DNA of 6,478 bases from the NCBI GenBank assembly GCA_018817195.1, contig JAHIUL010000191.1, forward strand, positions 1 to 6,478. Direction: 5' to 3'. The DNA comes from Candidatus Margulisiibacteriota bacterium (GTDB lineage Bacteria; Margulisbacteria; WOR-1; O2-12-FULL-45-9). Below, piece by piece: positions 1 through 5,700 of the stretch; positions within the stretch are counted from its first letter, which is position 1, and every line of letters starts with the position of its first letter. The position numbers and the translations under genes were made by a program. Under the pieces are notes generated by a model. The model searched no databases, was not told where the DNA came from, and saw nothing but the letters and a program-made list of their open reading frames with translations.

Positions 1-1
1 A

Positions 2-826
2 ATTGTTAATCTTAACAACCAGAAACTTCTCGAGGCCTGCCTGACATCTATTTACAAAAATACTCACAAGATTAGTTTTGAAATTACTGTTGTTGATAAT
101 GCCTCAACTGACGGGTCTCAGAAAATGGTCAGGACCAAGTTCCCAGCGGTATATTTAATTGAGAACAAGGAAAATCTTGGTTTTAGCCGGGCTAATAACC
201 TTGGCTTAAAAAACTGCCAGGCGCGCTATGCCCTGCTACTAAACAATGATACTGTCTTAAAAAATGATGCTCTGGACAAAATGGTTGCTTTTATGGACAA
301 AAGCCCAAAGGTTGGGGCAACCGGGCCAAAATTGCTTAACGTTGACGGCACCATCCAGCACCAAGGCGGCTTGCTGGGCAAAAAATTCTGGCTGGCTAAA
401 GAACCGGTTAAAGTAAACTTTGTCATTGGCGCGGCCCTGATGGTGAGAAAAGATATAATTGACCTGGTTGGCCTGCTTGATGAGAACCTTTTCTTCTACA
501 ATGAAGACCTGGATTGGTGCATTAGAATCAGAAAAGCCGGCTGGCATGTTTTTTTTCTGCCTGAGCCAGAAATAACCCATTACAGCGGCTACAGCAGCAA
601 GCGGACATTTAATCATCGGCTTTTTATTGAGGGCTTTAAAGGCGGCCTCTATTTCTGCAGAAAACACTATGGCGAACTTGCTTATAACATTTATCGCCTT
701 CTGCTTGGCCTGCTCCTTCTCCTTGTCCTGCCCTTTCAAATAGTCAATCTGGTCAAATTTAAGGCTTACCTAAAAATTATCATGACAGCATGGCGTGGAC
801 AAATCACCAAACCTGTGCTAAAATAA
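2..826 (+). CDS. Family 2 glycosyltransferase, 5' end outside the window
   Basis: This is the 3' part of a GT-A fold glycosyltransferase (GT2), which transfers a sugar from a nucleotide-sugar donor, probably during cell-surface polysaccharide or O-antigen-like synthesis. The frame is open from base 2 and gives 274 residues. The fragment starts within the family's first strand (IVNLNN, where IVNYN is usual), so only roughly 5-12 residues should be missing; the ATG at 125 is therefore internal. Visible motifs in fragment numbering are VDNASTDGS (31-39, nucleotide binding), the metal-site NND in LLLNNDTVL (81-83), and [16 protein letters not shown] (166-181), which carries the ED pair and Trp typical of rhamnosyltransferase-like members. 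A hydrophobic stretch at about 229-250 suggests membrane association near the C-terminus. The exact sugar cannot be told. It ends 7 bases before rpmE and is functionally unrelated to it. Confidence 0.93.
   Translation: MVNLNNQKLLEACLTSIYKNTHKISFEITVVDNASTDGSQKMVRTKFPAVYLIENKENLGFSRANNLGLKNCQARYALLLNNDTVLKNDALDKMVAFMDKSPKVGATGPKLLNVDGTIQHQGGLLGKKFWLAKEPVKVNFVIGAALMVRKDIIDLVGLLDENLFFYNEDLDWCIRIRKAGWHVFFLPEPEITHYSGYSSKRTFNHRLFIEGFKGGLYFCRKHYGELAYNIYRLLLGLLLLLVLPFQIVNLVKFKAYLKIIMTAWRGQITKPVLK
816..824 (+). promoter_or_regulatory. Candidate extended -10 element for rpmE
   Basis: TGCTAAAAT matches the extended -10 form (TG-N-TANNNT) and overlaps the last codons of the glycosyltransferase. Transcription would start near 831, only a few bases before the rpmE ATG at 834. 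No Shine-Dalgarno sequence is present before that ATG, which fits a nearly leaderless message. No convincing -35 was seen. AT-rich sequence makes chance matches easy, so this is weak evidence. Confidence 0.3.
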
Positions 827-833
827 TATTGTT

Positions 834-1115
834 ATGAAAGAAAAGATCCACCCAAAATACTTCCAAACAACAGCAACATGTGCTTGTGGAGCAGTCCATA
901 AAATTGGCTCTACTAAAGAAAACATCAGGGTTGATATTTGTTCGGCCTGCCATCCATTATTTACCGGCAAGCAGAAACTGCTAGATACTGAAGGACGCAT
1001 TGAGAAATTTAAGAAGAAATATGCTAACGTAGCCCCGCGCAAGAAAAAGCCCAAGAAGAAAAAGAAAGTAGCCAAAGCTGCTGCTGCCCCTGCTAAAAAG
1101 AAAAAAAAGAAGTAG
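834..1115 (+). CDS. rpmE: 50S ribosomal protein L31 with lysine-rich C-terminal tail
   Basis: Ribosomal protein L31 sits on the large subunit and contributes to the bridge with the small-subunit head. The first 68 residues match the zinc-binding type: MKEKIHPKY start, Cys16 and Cys18, Cys36 and Cys39 ([13 protein letters not shown]), then [10 protein letters not shown]. The four cysteines are the expected zinc ligands. The family is usually about 65-75 residues; this one has 93 because residues 69-93 form a low-complexity tail of Lys with Ala and Pro. Such tails are disordered and probably bind rRNA (inference). The tail DNA contains long A runs, including eight A at 1101-1108. No Shine-Dalgarno sequence precedes the ATG. 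prfA follows after 21 bases, so co-transcription is likely. Confidence 0.96.
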   Translation: MKEKIHPKYFQTTATCACGAVHKIGSTKENIRVDICSACHPLFTGKQKLLDTEGRIEKFKKKYANVAPRKKKPKKKKKVAKAAAAPAKKKKKK

Positions 1116-1125
1116 CCTCCTTATT

Positions 1126-1130
1126 TAAGG
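1126..1130 (+). promoter_or_regulatory. Ribosome binding site of prfA
   Basis: TAAGG lies 6 bases before the ATG at 1137, a normal Shine-Dalgarno position. It supports this start and contrasts with the preceding rpmE, which has no such site. Confidence 0.55.
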
Positions 1131-1136
1131 CATTTA

Positions 1137-2198
1137 ATGCTGCTTAAAAAGCTAGACAATGTAGAAAAACGCTATCACGAACTGGAAAAACTTCTAAGTG
1201 ACCCAAAAATAATTGCTGATCGCGAAAAGTTCCAAACTTATTCCAAAGAGCTGGTCAACCTCAAAGACTTATTTGAAAAATCATTACGCTATAAAAATAT
1301 CATTAAAGAACTGGATGAGGCCAAGCATTTGCGTGAAGACAAAGATATGCAGGAGCTGGCTGAAGCAGAAATTAAAAAGCTGACAGAAAATAAGCAAAAA
1401 CTGCAAAAAGATATTGAACTGCTGCTGCTGCCCAAAGATCCCTATGACGAAAAAAATATTATTATGGAAATCCGCGCCGGTACCGGCGGCGATGAAGCTG
1501 CCCTATTTGGCGGTGAATTGCTGCGGCTATACCTGCGCTTTGCTGAAAGGCAGGGCTGGAAAACAGAAATAATGAGCTCAAACGCTACCGGACTGGGCGG
1601 CTATAAAGAAGTGGTATTCAGTATTATGGGCAAAGGCGCCTACAGCAAACTCAAATATGAAAGCGGCACTCATCGCGTACAACGGGTGCCGGCAACAGAA
1701 GGCAGCGGCCGGGTCCACACTTCCGCAGCAACTGTAGCAGTACTGCCTGAGGCTGAAGAAGTTGACATCAAGATTGAGCCAAAAGATTTAAGGATTGATA
1801 CTTTCCGAGCCTCGGGAGCCGGCGGCCAGCATGTTAATAAGACTGATTCTGCTGTGCGCATCACTTACCTGCCGACTAACGTTGTCGTAGCCTGCCAGGA
1901 CGAACGTTCCCAATACCAAAACAGGGAAAAAGCCATGCGGCTTTTACGCTCCAGGATACTGGAACAGGCCGAAGAAACAGCGATAAAAAAACAGCGCGAT
2001 GCCAGAAAAATTATGGTCGGCACAGGTGACCGCTCAGAAAAAATCCGCACCTATAATTTCCCTCAAGGCCGCATTACAGACCATCGCATTGGGTTTACCA
2101 CTTACCGATTAAACGATGTGATGGATGGGGATATTAACGAAATTATCGATGCCCTAACAACTGCTGACAATACTGCCAAACTGCAAAAGTTAACCTAA
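1137..2198 (+). CDS. prfA: Peptide chain release factor 1
   Basis: RF1 recognises UAA and UAG stop codons in the ribosomal A site and triggers hydrolysis of peptidyl-tRNA. The 353-residue length is normal for the family (about 355-360). The N-terminal helical domain covers roughly residues 1-105. The stop-codon recognition tripeptide is PAT (185-187, in [20 protein letters not shown]), which identifies RF1 rather than RF2 (SPF). The catalytic GGQ is at 229-231 in [19 protein letters not shown]. The start is supported by a Shine-Dalgarno sequence 6 bases upstream. The stop codon overlaps the prmC start in TAATG, implying translational coupling with the enzyme that methylates this protein's GGQ glutamine. 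TGA ends other genes here, so an RF2 is expected elsewhere in the genome. Confidence 0.98.
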   Translation: MLLKKLDNVEKRYHELEKLLSDPKIIADREKFQTYSKELVNLKDLFEKSLRYKNIIKELDEAKHLREDKDMQELAEAEIKKLTENKQKLQKDIELLLLPKDPYDEKNIIMEIRAGTGGDEAALFGGELLRLYLRFAERQGWKTEIMSSNATGLGGYKEVVFSIMGKGAYSKLKYESGTHRVQRVPATEGSGRVHTSAATVAVLPEAEEVDIKIEPKDLRIDTFRASGAGGQHVNKTDSAVRITYLPTNVVVACQDERSQYQNREKAMRLLRSRILEQAEETAIKKQRDARKIMVGTGDRSEKIRTYNFPQGRITDHRIGFTTYRLNDVMDGDINEIIDALTTADNTAKLQKLT

Positions 2199-3052
2199 TG
2201 GAAGTTTGGACCATTTCCAAAATCCTTGATTGGACTACTGATTATTTTAAAAAGTACGATATAGAATGGCCCCATCTTGAAGCAGAAATCCTGCTGGCAC
2301 ACGCTTTAAACTGCAAACGCATTGAGCTTTACACGAAATACGAAAAAAACCTGTCGGCTGCAGAGCTTGATAAGTTTAAGCAAATGATCAAACGCCGCAG
2401 CCAGCACGAGCCAATTGCCTATATCACCGGATATAAATCATTCATGTCACTTGAATTCTACGTTAACCGCTCAGTCCTCATCCCCCGCCCTGAAACGGAA
2501 GAGCTGGTTGAAACCATCATCTCCCTAATAAAAACAAATTCTAACTTAACAACAATCGCCGACATCGGCACAGGCAGCGGCGTCATCGCCATTACGTTAG
2601 CTAAATACCTAAAAGATATAAATGTTATTGCAATCGATTCTTCAACAGAAGCATTGCAGGTTGCGCAAAAGAACAGCCAAACCCACCAGGTAGACCAAAG
2701 ATGCCAGTTGGTTAATGGCCACTTGCTTGAACCGCTCCAGGAAAAAGTTGATTTGATTGTTTCAAACCCTCCCTATATCCCCAGTTCAGTAATTGAAGAG
2801 CTGCCCAATGATGTAAAAGATTGGGAGCCAAAACAAGCCCTGGACGGCGGGCCTAATGGTTTGGATTACATCAGGAATCTGATAGAAAACGCCCCGGCCT
2901 ATCTTAAGCCAGGCGGTTTTCTCTTTCTTGAAATCGGTTATGATCAAGGAGAAAAAGTCTCAGGAATCACCGCAGCCTGCAATAAATACCAATCATTTGA
3001 GATACTTAAAGACAGCAATAACCACGATCGGGTTTTAAAGGCTCAAACCTGA
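2198..3052 (+). CDS. prmC: Release factor glutamine N5-methyltransferase (HemK family)
   Basis: PrmC uses S-adenosylmethionine to methylate the side-chain nitrogen of the GGQ glutamine in RF1 and RF2, which raises termination efficiency. At 284 residues it has the family's usual length. The N-terminal helical release-factor-binding domain spans about residues 1-80. The conserved linker IPRPETEELV begins at 95. SAM-binding motif I is ADIGTGSG (121-128), and Asp147 in VIAIDSS is placed to bind the SAM ribose. The substrate-glutamine motif NPPY is at 190-193, followed by EPKQALDGGPNGLDY, also typical of PrmC. The ATG shares one base with the prfA stop codon, so it is probably translated by re-initiation. 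It ends in TGA, showing that TGA is a stop codon here. No clear terminator follows it. Confidence 0.97.
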   Translation: MEVWTISKILDWTTDYFKKYDIEWPHLEAEILLAHALNCKRIELYTKYEKNLSAAELDKFKQMIKRRSQHEPIAYITGYKSFMSLEFYVNRSVLIPRPETEELVETIISLIKTNSNLTTIADIGTGSGVIAITLAKYLKDINVIAIDSSTEALQVAQKNSQTHQVDQRCQLVNGHLLEPLQEKVDLIVSNPPYIPSSVIEELPNDVKDWEPKQALDGGPNGLDYIRNLIENAPAYLKPGGFLFLEIGYDQGEKVSGITAACNKYQSFEILKDSNNHDRVLKAQT

Positions 3053-3084
3053 AATTTCCCCTTAAAAACTCCGATAATACATAA

Positions 3085-3090
3085 GATAAT
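3085..3090 (+). promoter_or_regulatory. Candidate -10 element for the 155-residue gene
   Basis: GATAAT ends 5 bases before the ATG at 3096, and a second GATAAT lies at 3073-3078. There is no Shine-Dalgarno sequence, so a leaderless start from this element is possible. The 43-base gap between prmC and this gene is AT-rich, so the match could be chance. No good -35 hexamer was found. Confidence 0.3.
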
Positions 3091-3095
3091 ATCAT

Positions 3096-3563
3096 ATGAT
3101 TGCTGTTAATTTAGTACAAAATAAGATTGTCTCAAGAAGAATTCCTAAAGCCAACGATAAACGCTGTATAATAACGCAGCGGCTGCACCATATGACATTC
3201 TGGACCGCGCACAAGATTATCCAGGCAATGCAGTCCACTTTAATATTTATAAACATGCGGCCCTATGACCGGGCGCAGGAAATGCATGTAACTGAAGCTT
3301 ATGGCCTGATAAAAAAATTCACTGATGCCCTTGAAAAAGACCTTTTAGCCAACAGGCAAAAATATGCAGAAGTAGCACAAGAAATCGGCGGCGACTGCAC
3401 GGTTATCCTGAAAGAATCGCTCCATCCCCACATATTTGCCGCTTACCTGGGATTCCACCTTAGAGATATGATCAACACGCACCCGCCCCTGCGCACTGAA
3501 ACAAATTTAAGCACATTATTTGATCTTGTTGAAATGCAGCTGGACTGCAACGGGACAGATTAG
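3096..3563 (+). CDS. Hypothetical protein, 155 residues
   Basis: I do not recognise this protein. It is soluble-looking, with no signal peptide and no clear membrane segment, and appears mostly helical. The N-terminal 30 residues are basic (KIVSRRIPKANDKR). A charged, probably helical stretch, AYGLIKKFTDALEKDLLANRQKYAEVAQEIGG, covers about 68-99. A second stretch, LKESLHPHIFAAYLGFHLRDMINTHPPL, covers about 105-132 and has four His. Three Cys (24, 101, 151) do not form a metal-site pattern. The ATG at 3096 has no Shine-Dalgarno sequence but has a -10-like GATAAT just before it; Met33 (base 3192) is an alternative start with no better support. Codon use resembles the upstream genes, and a terminator-like hairpin overlaps its 3' end, which favours a real gene. 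Function is unknown. Confidence 0.72.
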   Translation: MIAVNLVQNKIVSRRIPKANDKRCIITQRLHHMTFWTAHKIIQAMQSTLIFINMRPYDRAQEMHVTEAYGLIKKFTDALEKDLLANRQKYAEVAQEIGGDCTVILKESLHPHIFAAYLGFHLRDMINTHPPLRTETNLSTLFDLVEMQLDCNGTD

Positions 3564-3584
3564 AAATAACTCCGTTGCGTTTTA
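3547..3584 (+). terminator. Probable intrinsic terminator after the 155-residue gene
   Basis: GCAACGG (3547-3553) pairs with CCGTTGC (3572-3578), with G-T wobbles able to extend the stem by one pair on each side. The loop is about 18 bases and contains the gene's TAG stop codon. The stem is followed by GTTTTAT. The loop is large and the U-run short, so strength is uncertain, but position and orientation are right for ending the plus-strand block before a convergent gene. Confidence 0.5.
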
Positions 3585-3621
3585 TAAAATTCTTTAACCC
3601 TCTAGCAAGAAATTCAAAAAA

Positions 3622-4350
3622 TCAGCAGTTTTTAATGGTTTGAAGCAGGAGGCTGGAAAGCGTTGTTGCTTTGTCTTTCATCATATCAAAAACTTCTTTA
3701 GAGCTAATTTTCTCTTTGTAAATGCCAGCCGCATAGTTAGTCACAATGGCAATAACAGCATAAGGAATGCCTGCTTCAGCAGCTAGCACTACTTCTGGAA
3801 TTTGCGTCATGCCTACCACATCCGCTCCTAATTTAGCAAACATTTTAATCTCGGCTTTAGTTTCAAAACGCGAGCCTTCAGTGCAGACATAAGTTGCCTG
3901 TGAATTAACTTTAATTTTTAATTGTTTGGCTGCTTTAAGTATGTTATGTCTCAAATCTGGATCATAGGGCTCACTCAAGTCAATAAAGGAACCTGGAGTA
4001 AAACCTTCTCCCCTGGCCTTAGTAAAATCAATAAAGTCAGTCAGCAAAACAAAATCGCCAGGTTTAAACTTTTTGCTAATCGCTCCCACTGCTGCAGTGG
4101 CAATAATCGCTTCAGCCCCTTTATTATGCAGAGCAGCAAGATTAGCACGGTAGTTAATATGCGAAGGAGATAGATAGCCCTTAGTGTGGCGGTTTAAAAA
4201 GAAAACGTCTTTACCTTCAAGCTTCCCTTGCTCAACAGAAACATTGCCGTATTTTGTATTAATTTCTTTGGTATCAAAGCCTTGAGAAAAAATGAGCTTG
4301 TCTACCCCAGAACCGCCAACGATCCCGATTTTACTAAGCTTTGACTTCAT
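3622..4350 (-). CDS. MTA phosphorylase family, predicted 6-oxopurine type (methylthioinosine phosphorylase-like)
   Basis: This 242-residue protein belongs to the purine nucleoside phosphorylase / MTA phosphorylase family, which cleaves a nucleoside with phosphate to give free base and (methylthio)ribose-1-phosphate. Family marks are GIVGGSG (9-15, phosphate loop), RH (54-55), INYRANLAAL (65-74), DFIDFT (105-110), TEGSRFETKAE (157-167) and GMTQIPEVVLAAE (180-192). The base-contact segment reads VTNYAAG (203-209): Asn205 stands where adenine-specific enzymes have Asp in TDYDCW. As I recall the family, Asn here goes with 6-oxopurines, as in Pseudomonas methylthioinosine phosphorylase (VNPAAG). 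So methylthioinosine, or possibly inosine/guanosine, is the predicted substrate. Ser160 replaces the usual Pro of GPRFET. It is divergent from mtnP, and a deaminase that could supply methylthioinosine lies in the same locus. A Shine-Dalgarno and a sigma-70-type promoter precede it. Family assignment is firm; substrate is inference. Confidence 0.9.
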   Translation of the reverse strand: MKSKLSKIGIVGGSGVDKLIFSQGFDTKEINTKYGNVSVEQGKLEGKDVFFLNRHTKGYLSPSHINYRANLAALHNKGAEAIIATAAVGAISKKFKPGDFVLLTDFIDFTKARGEGFTPGSFIDLSEPYDPDLRHNILKAAKQLKIKVNSQATYVCTEGSRFETKAEIKMFAKLGADVVGMTQIPEVVLAAEAGIPYAVIAIVTNYAAGIYKEKISSKEVFDMMKDKATTLSSLLLQTIKNC

Positions 4351-4360
4351 TTTTTATCTT

Positions 4361-4368
4361 CTCCCCCT
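4361..4368 (-). promoter_or_regulatory. Ribosome binding site of the minus-strand phosphorylase
   Basis: Read on the minus strand, AGGGGGAG ends 10 bases before the ATG at 4350. The spacing is slightly long but the purine run is strong. It supports that start and shows that this gene, unlike its divergent neighbour mtnP, has a conventional leader. Confidence 0.55.
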
Positions 4369-4393
4369 AGCTCTCGGGCTTTATCTAGTATTC

Positions 4394-4421
4394 ATATTAC
4401 AGTTTTATTAATACTTGTCAA
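4394..4421 (-). promoter_or_regulatory. Sigma-70-type promoter for the minus-strand phosphorylase
   Basis: On the minus strand a perfect -35 TTGACA (4421-4416) is followed after 16 bases by the -10 TAATAT (4399-4394). Transcription would start near 4387, giving a leader of about 37 bases that contains the Shine-Dalgarno sequence. This is the best -35/-10 pair in the window. Its -35 lies just left of the -10 of the divergent mtnP promoter, so the two polymerase sites overlap. Confidence 0.65.
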
Positions 4422-4423
4422 CA

Positions 4424-4432
4424 TGTTATAAT
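4424..4432 (+). promoter_or_regulatory. Extended -10 promoter of mtnP, leaderless start predicted
   Basis: TGTTATAAT is an exact extended -10 (TG-N-TATAAT). The hexamer ends 6 bases before the ATG at 4439, so the expected transcription start falls on or next to the A of the start codon. No Shine-Dalgarno sequence precedes the ATG. At 17-base spacing the -35 position reads TTTATT, which is poor, but extended -10 promoters need little -35 contact. Confidence 0.6.
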
Positions 4433-4438
4433 TTTATT

Positions 4439-5173
4439 ATGGCAAAAATTGGAATTATTGGTGGATCAGGCCTAGATGACCCAAAAATCTTAGAAAATGC
4501 TCAAGACAAAGAAGTTAATAATAAGTTTGGCCAACCCACTTCCCCTTTAAAGTGCGGTAAAATCAACGGAGTTGACGTAGTAATTCTGGCCCGCCACGGC
4601 AGAGACCACAGCATTATGCCAACAAAAGTTAACTTTCTAGCAAACATTTATGCTTTAAAAGAAGAAGGCTGTACCCATATTTTGGCTGCAACAGCAGTTG
4701 GTTCCTTAAGAGAAGAAATCAAACCTGGCAATTTAGTTTTCCCGTCACAATTTATTGATTTTACCAGACATAGAAATCTAACATTTTTTCATGAAAAAGT
4801 AGTCCATACCCCAATGAGCGAGCCATATGATAAAAAGCTTACTGATACTCTTTGTCAAACCTGTGATGAGCTAGGATTTGAATATAATAGAGATGTAACA
4901 GTTCTTACAATTGAAGGTCCTAGATTTTCAACCAAAGCTGAAAGTCACATGTTTCGTGCTTGGGGTGCTGACATTATAAATATGTCAACTTGCCCGGAAG
5001 TCATATTAGCTAATGAACTCGGTATTCCCTATCAAACCATTGCCATGTCAACAGATTATGATTGTTGGAAAGAAGATGAAGAACCCGTAACATTTGAAAT
5101 GATTCTCAAACGCATGAAAGAAAACGCTGATAAAGTAAAAAAGCTTCTGATCAAAACTATCGGGAGGATATAA
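4439..5173 (+). CDS. mtnP: 5'-methylthioadenosine phosphorylase
   Basis: MtnP splits MTA, the by-product of polyamine and related SAM-dependent reactions, into adenine and 5-methylthioribose-1-phosphate. The 244-residue protein has IGIIGGSG (4-11, phosphate loop), ARH (51-53), Thr85 in [16 protein letters not shown] (phosphate contact), FIDFT (105-109), [11 protein letters not shown] (159-169) and [18 protein letters not shown] (181-198). The adenine site is intact: [12 protein letters not shown] (204-215), with Asp206 and Asp208 matching the Asp pair that reads adenine N6/N7 in human MTAP. I chose the ATG at 4439 because it starts directly before the first strand. The in-frame TTG at 4415 would add MSTCYNFI, which overlaps the promoter. 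The stop codon overlaps the apt start in TAATG, so the adenine product passes to an enzyme made from the same message. It is paralogous to the divergent phosphorylase. Confidence 0.96.
   Translation: MAKIGIIGGSGLDDPKILENAQDKEVNNKFGQPTSPLKCGKINGVDVVILARHGRDHSIMPTKVNFLANIYALKEEGCTHILAATAVGSLREEIKPGNLVFPSQFIDFTRHRNLTFFHEKVVHTPMSEPYDKKLTDTLCQTCDELGFEYNRDVTVLTIEGPRFSTKAESHMFRAWGADIINMSTCPEVILANELGIPYQTIAMSTDYDCWKEDEEPVTFEMILKRMKENADKVKKLLIKTIGRI
5162..5167 (+). promoter_or_regulatory. Ribosome binding site of apt
   Basis: GGGAGG inside the last codons of mtnP lies 5 bases before the apt ATG at 5173. It is the clearest plus-strand Shine-Dalgarno sequence in the window and fixes the apt start, while the leading gene mtnP has none. 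Confidence 0.75.
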
Positions 5174-5700
5174 TGCCGATAAAATCAAGAATTCGCACTA
5201 TACCCCACTGGCCTAAAAAAGGAATCATGTTTAGAGATATCACCACCCTGCTAAAAGATCCAGTTGGGCTTAAAATATGCATTGATGATTTTGTCAAAAG
5301 ATACAAAGACAAGGATATTGATGTTGTGGTTGGAATAGATTCTCGCGGTTTTATTCTCGGTGGAGCCCTAGCTTATTTACTAGATAAAGGATTTGTGCCA
5401 GTTAGAAAAAAAGGTAAACTTCCCGCTGAAACAGAAAGTGAAGAATATGCCCTTGAATACGGAACTGATGTTGTCGAAATCCATAAAGACGCCATAGAAA
5501 AAGGACAAAAAGTCTTAATCATTGACGATTTAATTGCCACTGGTGGAACAGCTATGGCAGCTGCAAAACTAGTTAAAAAGCTGCACGGCAAAATAGTTGA
5601 GCTTGCTTTTATTGTTGATTTGCCTGACCTGGGTGGCAGAAAGAAATTAGAACACGCTGGTTATTCAGTTTACGCTCAAACAGAATTTGAGGGAGACTAG
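5173..5700 (+). CDS. apt: Adenine phosphoribosyltransferase
   Basis: Apt joins adenine to 5-phosphoribosyl diphosphate (PRPP), giving AMP and pyrophosphate. At 175 residues it is of normal length (about 170-180). The N-terminus [21 protein letters not shown] (7-27) is the characteristic Apt start, with Pro-Lys-Lys-Gly-Ile-x-Phe-Arg-Asp. [18 protein letters not shown] (51-68) contributes to the base and pyrophosphate sites. [10 protein letters not shown] (75-84) is the hood segment. The PRPP-binding loop is [14 protein letters not shown] (114-127). It is translationally coupled to mtnP (one-base overlap and strong Shine-Dalgarno), so adenine released from MTA is recycled at once. Its TAG stop overlaps the stop of the convergent mtaD by sharing the palindrome CTAG. 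No intrinsic terminator could be placed with confidence. It is AT-rich like mtnP. Confidence 0.97.
   Translation: MPIKSRIRTIPHWPKKGIMFRDITTLLKDPVGLKICIDDFVKRYKDKDIDVVVGIDSRGFILGGALAYLLDKGFVPVRKKGKLPAETESEEYALEYGTDVVEIHKDAIEKGQKVLIIDDLIATGGTAMAAAKLVKKLHGKIVELAFIVDLPDLGGRKKLEHAGYSVYAQTEFEGD

Noticed and set aside
257..739. 160-codon open frame on the minus strand inside the glycosyltransferase
   Set aside because: It lies fully inside a well-supported gene, its translation has no recognisable motif, and it mirrors the codon pattern of the opposite strand.
125..826. ATG at 125 as the start of the glycosyltransferase
   Set aside because: The frame is open to the left edge, and the upstream residues contain the family's nucleotide-binding VDNASTDGS motif, so the gene begins outside the window.
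818..1075. Minus-strand open frame opposite rpmE beginning with a Phe-rich run
   Set aside because: The Phe run is just the complement of the lysine codons of the L31 tail, so this is a shadow frame.
3040..3052. Reassignment of TGA, as in some Patescibacteria
   Set aside because: TGA ends prmC and the minus-strand phosphorylase at family-typical lengths, and no gene needs TGA to be read as an amino acid.
4415..4438. Upstream TTG start adding eight residues (MSTCYNFI) to mtnP
   Set aside because: The added residues precede the conserved first strand, the codon is a rare start without a Shine-Dalgarno sequence, and the segment overlaps the TGTTATAAT promoter. The ATG at 4439 is the better start.
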